This document shows positions 11,467-18,630 of a DNA stretch of 64,000 nt, one piece after another (the first letter of the stretch is position 1; each line of letters begins with the position of its first letter). The DNA comes from Streptomyces gelaticus (GTDB lineage: Bacteria; Actinomycetota; Actinomycetes; Streptomycetales; Streptomycetaceae), in contig NZ_BMTF01000006.1 of NCBI RefSeq assembly GCF_014649535.1, positions 231,434-295,433 of the forward strand. The letters run 5' to 3'. The position numbers were made by a program, and so were the translations under genes. A model generated the notes under the pieces. The model was not told the origin of the DNA and made no database searches. It was given only the letters and a program-made list of their open reading frames with translations.

Positions 11467-12465
11467 TCACCGCGGACGCCGGGTCCGCCCCGCCCGCTGG
11501 GTAGCGGCGATGCAGACGAGCACTGCGAGGGCCGCCACCGGTGCCGCCGCCGCGATCGTCTCCCCGAGCAGGAAGAACGACCACACCAGGGTCAGCAACG
11601 GCTGGGCGAGCTGGAGCTGGCTGGCTCGGGGCACCCCGATCTCGGCCATCCCCCGGTACCAGACGTACAGGCCCAGGAAGGTCGAAACGACCGCCACCCA
11701 GACCAGGCCGATCACCCCGTGCGCCGTCAGCCGGACCGGCTCGGCCGGCAGCGCGACCGCCGCCCCCGCCACCGCGAGCGGCAGACAGAGCACCAGTGCC
11801 CACCCGACCACCTGCCAGCCAGGCATGACCCGGGCCAGCCTGCCCCCCTCCGTGTACCCCGCCGCACACACCAGCAGCGCACCGAACAGATACAGATCGC
11901 CGCCGGACAGCTCGCCCCCGCTCTGCTGCACCGTGAACGCGATCACCACGGCGGCGCCGGCCAGCGCCGCGGCCCAGAAGGCGCGCGGCGGCCGCGCTCC
12001 CGTCCGCAGCGAGGAGAACACCGCGGTGGTCAGTGGCAGCAGCCCCACGACCACGGCCGCGTGCGAGGTCGTCGAGGTCTGCAGCGCCAGTGTGGTCAGC
12101 AGCGGGAAACCGATCACCACCCCCGCGGCGACGACGACGAGCCCGGCCCAGTGCCGGCGGTCCGGCACCGCGACGCGTCCCAGCAGCAGCGCACCGCCCG
12201 CGATCACCGCGGCGAGCAGGGTGCGCAGCGCCACCAGCGACCAGGGGCCGAAGCTCTCCAGGCCCCAGACCGTGGAGGGAAAGGTCAGCGAGAAGGCGAG
12301 GACGCCGAGTCCGGCGAGAAGGATCCCGCCCCGGTTCGCCCCGGAGGCGGTGGTGCGGCCCGTCCCGCTGTCGGCCGCAGGGTCGGCCCCGTGGCCGGCA
12401 GCGGCGCCGGTCGGCGAACCAATCGCTATCGTGTTCTTGCTGGTAGCGCTATCCTCGACTCTCAT
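11467..12465 (-). CDS. EamA/DMT-family transporter
   Basis: 332 residues with about ten hydrophobic spans in two EamA repeats, characteristic of drug/metabolite exporters of the inner membrane (for example AGLGVLAFSLTFP, VVAAGVVIGFPLL, LVWSFFLLGETIA near the C-terminus). About 45 polar residues precede the first span. The ATG at 12465 overlaps head-to-head with the start of the MocR regulator. A promoter (TTGACC-N16-TACGCT) places transcription start at or next to this ATG, so the mRNA is probably leaderless. Likely controlled by the adjacent regulator; substrate unknown. Confidence 0.85.
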   Translation of the reverse strand: MRVEDSATSKNTIAIGSPTGAAAGHGADPAADSGTGRTTASGANRGGILLAGLGVLAFSLTFPSTVWGLESFGPWSLVALRTLLAAVIAGGALLLGRVAVPDRRHWAGLVVVAAGVVIGFPLLTTLALQTSTTSHAAVVVGLLPLTTAVFSSLRTGARPPRAFWAAALAGAAVVIAFTVQQSGGELSGGDLYLFGALLVCAAGYTEGGRLARVMPGWQVVGWALVLCLPLAVAGAAVALPAEPVRLTAHGVIGLVWVAVVSTFLGLYVWYRGMAEIGVPRASQLQLAQPLLTLVWSFFLLGETIAAAAPVAALAVLVCIAATQRAGRTRRPR

Positions 12466-12498
12466 GCACGAGCGTAGCAGTGTCGCTGAACTGGTCAA
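12444..12498. promoter_or_regulatory. Overlapping divergent leaderless promoters, EamA/MocR
   Basis: Minus strand: -35 TTGACC (complement of 12493-12498), 16-bp spacer, -10 TACGCT (complement of 12471-12476), then ATG at 12465. Plus strand: -10 TATCCT (12450-12455), then ATG at 12464. The palindrome TAGCGCTA (12444-12451) abuts the plus-strand -10 and is a candidate operator. Each promoter lies inside the other gene's first codons. Confidence 0.6.
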
Positions 12499-13933
12499 AT
12501 CTCTCCGGAGTGAGCTGAACCGCTACTCACCTGGTGGAAAGCTGCCGTCCAGTCGGGCTCTCGTGGAGCGCTTCCGGGTCAGCCCGGTCACCGTCTCCCG
12601 GGCGATCGCCCAGCTCGTCGCCGAGGGCCTCGTGGTCACCAGGCCCGGCTCGGGTGCCTTCCGGGCGGAGCCCCGTGCCGACGTGCCCCCGCCGGGCGAC
12701 ACCTCCTGGCAGGAGGTCTCCCTCAGCGGCGACGGCGGCCCCGAGGCGGTGCCGCGCACCGTCGACGCCTCCGGGGTCCTGGTCACGCTCGCCGCCCCGC
12801 CGCCCGGGGTCATCGAGCTGAACGGCGGCTACCTCCACTCCTCGCTCCAGCCGGAGCGGGCGCTCGCCGCCGCCCTCGCCCGCGCCGGCCGCCGCCCCGG
12901 CGCCTGGGGCCGGCCGCCCACCGACGGCCTGACCGAACTGCGGTCCTGGTTCGCCCGGGAGATCGGGCCCGCGCTCACCGCCGCCGATGTGCTGATCACC
13001 GCGGGCGGCCAGAGCGCCCTGGCCACCGCACTGCGCGCCCTCGCCCCGCCCGGCGCCCCGCTGCTGGTCGAGTCACCCACGTACCCCGGCATGCTGGCGG
13101 TCGCCCGCGCCGCCGGACTGCGGCCCGTGCCGGTGCCGGTCGACGCCGACGGCGTACGGCCGGAGCTGCTCGACGCCGCGTTCCGGGCCACCGGCGCCCG
13201 TGTCTTCGTCTGCCAGCCGCTCTTCCAGAACCCGACCGGCGCGGTACTCGCCCCCGGCCGGCGTGCCGAGGTCGTCCGGATCGCCCGCGCGGCGGGCGCG
13301 TTCGTCGTCGAGGACGACTTCGCGCGCCGACTGGTCCACGAGGACGCCGGGCCGCTGCCCGCACCGCTGGCCGCCGACGACCCGGACGGGGTGGTCGTCC
13401 ATGTCCGCTCCCTCACCAAGATCGCCTCGCCGAGCCTGCGGGTGGGTGCGCTCGCCGCCCGCGGGCCGGTGCTGGGCCGGCTGCGGGCCATCCAGGTCGT
13501 CGACAGCTTCTTCGTCCCCCGGCCGCTCCAGGAGGCCGCGCTCGAACTCGTCGGGTCTCCGGCCTGGGGCCACCATTTGCGTGCCGTGGCGACCGGGCTG
13601 AAGAACCGCCGCACCGCCATGACGACGGCCCTGAGCCGGGAACTGCCCGCCCTCTCGCTCCCGCACATTCCCGCCGGGGGCGGCAGTCTGTGGCTGCGGC
13701 TGCCCGAGGCGGAGGCCGGTACGGACGAGTCCGCGGTGGTCTCGGCGGCCCTGCGGGCGGGCGTCGCGATCGCGCCCGGCCGCCCGTACTTCTGCGCGGA
13801 ACCCCCGTCCCCGCAGATCCGGTTGAGCTTTGCCGCGGCCGCCGGGGCGGCCGAGATCGCCGAGGGGGTCCGTCGGCTGCGCACCGCCTGCGACGAAGTG
13901 CTGACCGGTTCCGCGGGTGGTTTCCGGCCCTGA
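12464..13933 (+). CDS. MocR/PdxR-like GntR regulator with aminotransferase domain
   Basis: 489 residues. The winged HTH of the GntR family occupies about 1-75 (PSSRALVERFRVSPVTVSRA, SDQ-like linker). A fold-type I PLP aminotransferase domain fills about 110-480 (NGGYLHSS, QPLFQNPTGAVL, VEDDFARRL, and SLTKIASPSLRVGAL with the PLP-binding lysine). MocR proteins use PLP-bound amines or PLP itself as effectors. Divergent placement, with the start codon overlapping that of the EamA exporter, indicates control of that exporter and of itself. No Shine-Dalgarno; probably leaderless. Confidence 0.88.
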   Translation: MHERSSVAELVKSLRSELNRYSPGGKLPSSRALVERFRVSPVTVSRAIAQLVAEGLVVTRPGSGAFRAEPRADVPPPGDTSWQEVSLSGDGGPEAVPRTVDASGVLVTLAAPPPGVIELNGGYLHSSLQPERALAAALARAGRRPGAWGRPPTDGLTELRSWFAREIGPALTAADVLITAGGQSALATALRALAPPGAPLLVESPTYPGMLAVARAAGLRPVPVPVDADGVRPELLDAAFRATGARVFVCQPLFQNPTGAVLAPGRRAEVVRIARAAGAFVVEDDFARRLVHEDAGPLPAPLAADDPDGVVVHVRSLTKIASPSLRVGALAARGPVLGRLRAIQVVDSFFVPRPLQEAALELVGSPAWGHHLRAVATGLKNRRTAMTTALSRELPALSLPHIPAGGGSLWLRLPEAEAGTDESAVVSAALRAGVAIAPGRPYFCAEPPSPQIRLSFAAAAGAAEIAEGVRRLRTACDEVLTGSAGGFRP

Positions 13934-14078
13934 CCGGGTGGCCCGTACGGTCCCTGAGAAGGCTGCTTCCAGCCAATCGAGGGCAGGCGCCGCCGGATCC
14001 GCGGCGGGCCCGGCCGGGCCGGAAGGAGTCGTGAAGGCCCTCTTGACCGGAAGGGTGTTCGGATCCACGATCACCGCC

Positions 14079-14654
14079 ATGACTTCCAGAGTCTCGTTGG
14101 TCGCCGCGGCACGCAGCTCCGCCCTGCTCGCCGAGCGCTTCGACGACGACCGGCCGCTCGACCACACCGGTCTGTACGAGATACGGCTCGCCGCGCCCGC
14201 TCTCATGCCGCTGGGCGCCGCCGAGTTGCGCTACTGCTCGCCGACTCCGCGCAGCCGCGCGACCGGCGACGCGCTCGGCTTCGCCCCGCTCGTCCAACCG
14301 GCCCTGCGCGACTGCGACATGGGCCGCTGGCGCGGCTGCACCCTCGCCGACGTCACCGCATGCGAACCCGCAGCGGTCGACGCCTGGCTCGCGGACCCGC
14401 GCTCCGCCCCGCACGGCGGTGAACCGCTGCTCGCGTTCATCTCGCGGATAGGGGGCTGGCTGGACACCCGCCCCGCATGCGACGGCGCCATCGTCGCCGT
14501 CGCCGAACCGGCGGTCGTCCGGGCGGCGCTCGTCTACGCGCTCAAGGCGCCGCCCTCGGCGTACTGGAACGTGGACGTCGGGCCGCTCTCCACCGTGACG
14601 CTCACGGGTGTGCCGGGCCGCTGGAGTCTCAGGCTCGAAGCGGGAGTGCGCTGA
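14079..14654 (+). CDS. Histidine-phosphatase-like protein lacking the RHG motif
   Basis: 191 residues related to the phosphoglycerate-mutase/histidine phosphatase superfamily: FDDDRPLDHTGL, CSPTPRSRATGDALG (the usual second Arg region), LRDCDMGRWRGCTL and PHGGEPL. The N-terminal strand reads VSLVAAARSSALLAE, where catalytic members have RHGxT, so the phospho-accepting histidine is missing. ATG 14079 matches the fold's first strand; upstream in-frame GTGs at 14031 and 14055 are alternatives. Probably inactive or altered in function. Convergent with the Clp-N gene. Confidence 0.6.
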   Translation: MTSRVSLVAAARSSALLAERFDDDRPLDHTGLYEIRLAAPALMPLGAAELRYCSPTPRSRATGDALGFAPLVQPALRDCDMGRWRGCTLADVTACEPAAVDAWLADPRSAPHGGEPLLAFISRIGGWLDTRPACDGAIVAVAEPAVVRAALVYALKAPPSAYWNVDVGPLSTVTLTGVPGRWSLRLEAGVR

Positions 14655-14976
14655 AATTTTCTGAAGGACTTTCCGGAGAATTCCGGGGAGCGCGAGGAGC
14701 CGGGCGCGGCGGTCGCCGTACAGTCCGCGGGCCCGTGGTCCGCTTCCGGAGCGGTCGGGCCGAACGGTGTCCGCGTCCGCTCCGGGAACGGGAGGTCCTG
14801 GTCAGCGTCCGGTGAGCGAACAAGGGCGACCGCTCGGGGCACCCCGGCACCGGTCGGCCGGGGGCCGTACGGGCCTCGCCGCCCCGGTCGCCGCGCACTG
14901 GCCGGAATTCGTTGCGGTGGGGCCGGCGGCGAGCAGCGCCGGGCCGCCGGGGCGTCCGGCGGACCCGGCGCCTCGT
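14655..14976. other. Intergenic region between convergent genes
   Basis: These 322 bp separate the phosphatase-like gene and the Clp-N gene, which end towards each other. Apart from a hairpin at 14730-14761 I see no gene with start signal and family features; the long frames crossing it are antisense shadows. Confidence 0.6.
14730..14761. terminator. Possible two-part terminator hairpin
   Basis: GGCCCG (14730-14735) pairs with CGGGCC (14756-14761), and CCGCT (14740-14744) with AGCGG (14750-14754) inside it, with a small internal bulge. Placed between convergent genes. Confidence 0.45.
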
Positions 14977-15720
14977 TCAGCCGTCCTCGCGCGAGCCGGT
15001 GAGGAGGGAGAGGGCCTCGGCGATGCCCGCCTCGGCGGTCGCCTTGTCGATACCGAGACCCGTCAGCACGCCCGCACCGTCCTCCTGCTCCAGCAGAGCG
15101 AGCAGGATGTGCTCGGTCCCGATGTAGTTGTGCCCCATCCGCAGGGCCTCCCGGAACGTCAGCTCCAGTGCCTTGCGGGCCGCGGCGTCGTACGGGACGA
15201 GATCCGGCAGCTCGCCGTCGACGGCGGGCCGCAGCGCCTCGGTCGCGGCCCGGCGGGCGGCCTCCAGTGTGACGCCCTGCGCCGTGATGAACGCGGCGCC
15301 CAGCCCTTCCGGCTCGCTGAGCAGCCCGAGCACCAGGTGCTCGGTGCCCACTTCGTCGTTGTGGGCCGCGCGGGCCTCGTTCTGCGCGGCCATCACGACG
15401 TTTCTGGCGCGCTCGGTGAAGCGGCTGAAACCCTGGCTGGGGTCGAGATCCGACACCTCGCCGGGATCCTTGGCCACGAACCGCTTCTGGGCCGCCTGCC
15501 TGGTCACCCCCATGCTCTTGCCGATCTCGGTCCAGGAGGCGCCCGAGCGCCGGGCCTGGTCGACAAAGTGGCCGATCAGATGGTCCGCGATGTCACCGAG
15601 GTGGTCCGCGGCGATCACTGCGTCGGAGAGTTGGTCGAGGGCGTCGGTGTGCACCTTCTTGATGGCCTCGATCAAGTCGTCGAGGCGTACGGGATGCGTC
15701 GGGCGTACGGGATTCACCAT
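14977..15720 (-). CDS. HTH plus double Clp-N domain protein (ClpC2-like)
   Basis: 247 residues. An HTH-like segment lies at about 61-81 (ASWTEIGKSMGVTRQAAQKR), then two Clp N-terminal repeats at about 98-165 (FTERARNVVMAAQNEA ... GTEHLVLGLLSE) and 176-242 (ALELTFREALRMGHNYIGTEHILLALL). There is no AAA+ ATPase module. The layout matches mycobacterial ClpC2, a sponge for ClpC1-targeting antibiotics that represses its own gene. Here two palindromes cover the -35 and -10 just before a leaderless ATG, pointing to the same logic. Function by analogy; domain content seen directly. Confidence 0.85.
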   Translation of the reverse strand: MVNPVRPTHPVRLDDLIEAIKKVHTDALDQLSDAVIAADHLGDIADHLIGHFVDQARRSGASWTEIGKSMGVTRQAAQKRFVAKDPGEVSDLDPSQGFSRFTERARNVVMAAQNEARAAHNDEVGTEHLVLGLLSEPEGLGAAFITAQGVTLEAARRAATEALRPAVDGELPDLVPYDAAARKALELTFREALRMGHNYIGTEHILLALLEQEDGAGVLTGLGIDKATAEAGIAEALSLLTGSREDG

Positions 15721-15774
15721 GTGTCAACCGTAGGTTGACGGCCCCTCGCTGTCAACCGTCGGTTGACAGCGAGG
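15721..15774 (-). promoter_or_regulatory. Twin-operator leaderless promoter of the Clp-N gene
   Basis: Two 17-bp palindromes, GTCAACC-N3-GGTTGAC, at 15723-15739 and 15751-15767, centres 28 bp apart. The distal one extends to a 31-bp palindrome with 14-bp arms (15744-15774). On the minus strand the distal copy contains -35 TTGACA and the proximal one -10 TACGGT, spaced 17 bp. The -10 ends 6 nt before the ATG, so the transcript should be leaderless. Repressor binding here would block both promoter elements. Confidence 0.8.
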
Positions 15775-15798
15775 CCGATGGGGCGATGCGCCGCGGCA

Positions 15799-16308
15799 TC
15801 AGCAGGGCGACTCCGATGCGTTGCAGAAGACGCATGCCTCCCAGTACGCCGGCGCGCACAGCACGCGGTGCCGTACGCACGAGGCCATGGCGGCCTCCTC
15901 CGGGCCGGGAAAGGGGGAAAGGGCGTTCTGTGGCTCGGCGTCGGCGGGGTCGAACGCCTCGACCATCTCCCGGTACTGCCGCAGGAACCCCTCGGCGAAG
16001 GGTGGTTCGTACCCCAGCTCGTCCCACCGGTGCCTGCGCAGGGCCAGATCGATCAGCCGCAGGACGAAGTCCTTCGCCGCGGCCTGCTCACCGGGGGAGC
16101 TGCCCCAGTCGATCTCCTCCAGGTCGAACCCGACCACCCCCCGCCCCACGGCACTCTGGTCCTGCAGGATCAGCAGGGTGGCGAAGCGGTACTCCCAGAC
16201 GCTCTCGGCAAGATCGGACACGGCCAGCACGAGCACGTCGACGAAGACGTCCGTGCTCCCGTTGGACATGGACAGACTGCGGCCCCCGCCGTGGAATGTG
16301 TTCCCCAT
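15799..16308 (-). CDS. Conserved hypothetical protein
   Basis: 169 residues, not recognised. Soluble and acidic (DVFVDVLVLAVSDLAESVWEYRF, FDPADAEPQNALSPFPGPEE), ending in a cysteine-rich tail with five Cys in the last 27 residues (CVRHRVLC, ACVFCNASESPC). That tail could bind a metal or form disulfides. The ATG at 16308 has TACGGT ending 6 nt upstream and no Shine-Dalgarno, suggesting a leaderless start; an in-frame ATG at 16269 is an alternative. It is co-directional with the Clp-N gene, but the strong operator promoter between them suggests separate control. Confidence 0.55.
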   Translation of the reverse strand: MGNTFHGGGRSLSMSNGSTDVFVDVLVLAVSDLAESVWEYRFATLLILQDQSAVGRGVVGFDLEEIDWGSSPGEQAAAKDFVLRLIDLALRRHRWDELGYEPPFAEGFLRQYREMVEAFDPADAEPQNALSPFPGPEEAAMASCVRHRVLCAPAYWEACVFCNASESPC

Positions 16309-16359
16309 CCCGACACCGTAGCGAGCGGGGGCAGGGGCCGTGCGGCCGCCGGTACGACA

Positions 16360-16398
16360 GAGCGCGCCGCCCGGCGGGAAATGCCGGGCGGCGCGCTC
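16360..16398 (-). terminator. Terminator after cyclophilin gene
   Basis: A perfect 16-bp stem (16360-16375 with 16383-16398) and a 7-nt loop, 17 bp after the cyclophilin stop on the minus strand. Confidence 0.85.
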
Positions 16399-16414
16399 GT
16401 TCAGCGGGTGCGGG

Positions 16415-16912
16415 TCAGAGAGTGCCGCAGTCCGCGATGGTGATCTTCGCGGACGGGCGGCCGCTCTGCGAGCCGAGCGCCTCGATCTTCTTGACCAGCT
16501 CCATGCCGGCCTCGTCGTCGACCTCGCCGAAGACCACGTGCTTGCCGTCCAGCCACGACGTCACGATCGTCGTGATGAAGAACTGCGAGCCGTTGGAGTT
16601 GGGGCCGGCGTTGGCCATGGACAGCTGGCCCGGCTTGGTGTGCTTCAGCTGGAAGTTCTCGTCCGCGAACTTGGCGCCGTAGATGCTCTGGCCGCCGGTG
16701 CCGTCGCCCCGGGTGAAGTCACCGCCCTGCAGCATGAAGTCGGGGATGATGCGGTGGAACGAGGAGCCCTTGTAACCGAAGCCCTTCTCGCCCGTCGCCA
16801 GCGCGCGGAAGTTCTCCGCGGTCTTGGGAACGATGTCGTCGAACAGCTTGAACGTGATCCGCCCGGCGGGCTCGTCGTTGATGGTGATGTCGAAGTAAAC
16901 CTTGCTCGTCAT
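16415..16912 (-). CDS. Cyclophilin-type peptidyl-prolyl cis-trans isomerase
   Basis: 165 residues, a complete cyclophilin that catalyses cis-trans isomerisation of Xaa-Pro bonds during folding. Active-site blocks are present: [15 protein letters not shown] (catalytic Arg, Phe and Gln), [16 protein letters not shown] and [12 protein letters not shown]. No signal peptide, so cytoplasmic. The start at 16912 (MTSKVYFDI) gives the standard N-terminal strand; AGGATGG lies upstream. Ends at a 16-bp hairpin. Confidence 0.95.
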   Translation of the reverse strand: MTSKVYFDITINDEPAGRITFKLFDDIVPKTAENFRALATGEKGFGYKGSSFHRIIPDFMLQGGDFTRGDGTGGQSIYGAKFADENFQLKHTKPGQLSMANAGPNSNGSQFFITTIVTSWLDGKHVVFGEVDDEAGMELVKKIEALGSQSGRPSAKITIADCGTL

Positions 16913-17168
16913 GGAACCATCCTGACATCGACTCGTTCGGCGCGTACGGGCGGGCACGGCTGTCGGGCCCGCTCGGGCGGCGTCCGCCCGCTCGTGGCGC
17001 TCCCGCACGCGTGCCACGGCCTTTTCCGGAGCCCGGCCCGCGGTCCCGCGCCGGGACCCGTGGACGGGTGCACCTGGAAATACCCGCCCCTTCTGTTCCG
17101 GTCACCGGGGGAGTCGGGCGCCCGGACCGGCGACCGCTCACGTGCCGGGGTGCCGTCAGGGCTCCTCG

Positions 17169-17909
17169 TCAGGACGGGGCGAGGACGCAGAACTCGTGGC
17201 CCTCCGGGTCGGCCAGGCACGTCCACGGGACGTCGCCCTGGTCGAGGTCGAGGTCGGTGGCGCCGAGGGCCCGCAGCCGGGCGACCTCCGCTGCTCCGTC
17301 GTCACCGGGGTAGGGCAGCAGGCCGAGATGGACGCGGTCCGGCACGGTCTTCACGCCGGGCGTACGGAGGAACTCGAGATACGGGCCGATGCCCCTGGCG
17401 GAGCGCAGGACCGCACGATCGTCGGTCACCTCGTGCAGGGACCAGTCCGTCGCCTCACCCCAGAACCGGGCCATGGCCCGCGGATCCGCGCAGTCGACCA
17501 CCACCGCGGCGATCGGCCCGGTGTCCCGGTAGATCTCCCGGGGCTCCAGCACGCAGAACTCGTTGCCCTCGGGGTCGGCGAGGACTGTCCACGGTACTTC
17601 GCCCTGGCCCACGTGGGCGGGCGTCGCACCGAGAGCCCCGAGGCGTGCGACCAGCTCCGCCTGATGGGCCGCCGAGGTGGTGGCGAGATCGAGGTGCACA
17701 CGGTTCTTCGTCGTTGTCCTGGGTTCCGCGACGGGGACGGCGTCGACGCAGACGGCGACCGGGTCCGGCCGGACGGGGTCGCCGCCCGGCCCCACATGGG
17801 TGGTCACGCCGGTTTTGCGGGCACTCCAGCCGAGTGCCTGCGCCCAGAACCGGCCGACCGCCGAGTCGTCGAGAGCCTTTATGTTCACCTGAACAGGTCG
17901 CAGTGCCAT
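17169..17909 (-). CDS. Two-domain VOC (glyoxalase/bleomycin-resistance fold) protein
   Basis: 246 residues made of two tandem VOC modules (about 1-120 and 125-245), each ending in the same type of strand (VLADPEGNEFCVLEP and CLADPEGHEFCVLAP), with HLDL and HLGL metal-ligand positions in each half. VOC proteins include metal-dependent lyases, dioxygenases and drug-binding resistance proteins. Substrate cannot be assigned. It is divergent from an ArsR-MFS operon and shares its operator region, so coregulation is plausible. Confidence 0.8.
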   Translation of the reverse strand: MALRPVQVNIKALDDSAVGRFWAQALGWSARKTGVTTHVGPGGDPVRPDPVAVCVDAVPVAEPRTTTKNRVHLDLATTSAAHQAELVARLGALGATPAHVGQGEVPWTVLADPEGNEFCVLEPREIYRDTGPIAAVVVDCADPRAMARFWGEATDWSLHEVTDDRAVLRSARGIGPYLEFLRTPGVKTVPDRVHLGLLPYPGDDGAAEVARLRALGATDLDLDQGDVPWTCLADPEGHEFCVLAPS

Positions 17910-17969
17910 GCCGGTGATCCTATGCACCCGCTCTGCGACGGCATCCGCACGCGCAGTCACCCGAGAGCA

Positions 17970-18026
17970 ACCGCAAAGAAATCTTCGCAAGTAAATCTTT
18001 GCAAGCTTCTCTTTGCGGTCTACCGT
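17970..18026. promoter_or_regulatory. ArsR operator and promoter in divergent VOC/ArsR region
   Basis: A perfect 10-bp inverted repeat, ACCGCAAAGA (17970-17979) and TCTTTGCGGT (18010-18019), flanks a direct repeat AATCTT(C/T)GCAAG at 17980-17991 and 17994-18005. A promoter for arsR is embedded: TTTGCA (17998-18003), 17-bp spacer, TACCGT (18021-18026), then ATG 18034. The repeats overlap the -35 and the spacer. Compact operator typical of a self-repressing regulator. Confidence 0.7.
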
Positions 18027-18033
18027 GCTGGGT

Positions 18034-18630
18034 ATGACAGAGATTCCTGCAGAGAAGGCCGTCGTACTCGACGCCAAGGGCCTGCGTGCACTGGCGCACC
18101 CGGTGCGTGTTCAGCTCCTCGGTCTGCTACGGCTCCATGGTCCGGCCACCGCCACGCAGCTGGCCGAGCGCCTGGGCCTGAACTCCGGGGCGACCAGCTA
18201 CCACCTGCGGCAGCTGGCGGCGGCCGGTTTCGTCGCCGAGGACACCGAGCGGGGCAATGCCCGGGAGCGGTGGTGGCGTTCGGTGCACGAGCGCACCCGG
18301 TTGGAGATCGACGAATTCGCCGAGCGGGAGCCCGAGGCGGCGCTGGCCTATCTCCAGTCGATCCACAACACCTACACCCTGCGCAGCCAGCAGGCACTCA
18401 ACGGCCTGCAGACAATGCCGCGGACATGGCGGGAGGCGTTCGACATGAGCGATGACGCGCTGCGGCTCACCCCCGCGCAGGCCCGGGAGATGCGGACGGA
18501 GATCTGGTCGGTGATCGACCGGTACCGGCGGGCGGACGGGGCGCAGGAGCCCCGGGGCGCCGAGCGGGTCTGGGTGAATGTGCATGTGCTGCCGGAGGTC
18601 GAAACCACCGAGCAGGACGCGGGCAACTGA
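18034..18630 (+). CDS. ArsR-family transcriptional regulator
   Basis: 198 residues. A winged HTH lies at about 10-90 (LRALAHPVRVQLLGLLRLHGPATATQLAERLGL ... TSYHLRQLAAAGFVAED), the standard ArsR fold, followed by a helical extension (HERTRLEIDEFAEREPEAAL). No CxC metal motif is seen, so the ligand is probably not arsenic. ATG 18034 lies 7 nt after -10 TACCGT and lacks a Shine-Dalgarno, so it is likely leaderless. The stop overlaps the downstream MFS start by one base, implying one operon and control of the transporter. Confidence 0.88.
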   Translation: MTEIPAEKAVVLDAKGLRALAHPVRVQLLGLLRLHGPATATQLAERLGLNSGATSYHLRQLAAAGFVAEDTERGNARERWWRSVHERTRLEIDEFAEREPEAALAYLQSIHNTYTLRSQQALNGLQTMPRTWREAFDMSDDALRLTPAQAREMRTEIWSVIDRYRRADGAQEPRGAERVWVNVHVLPEVETTEQDAGN

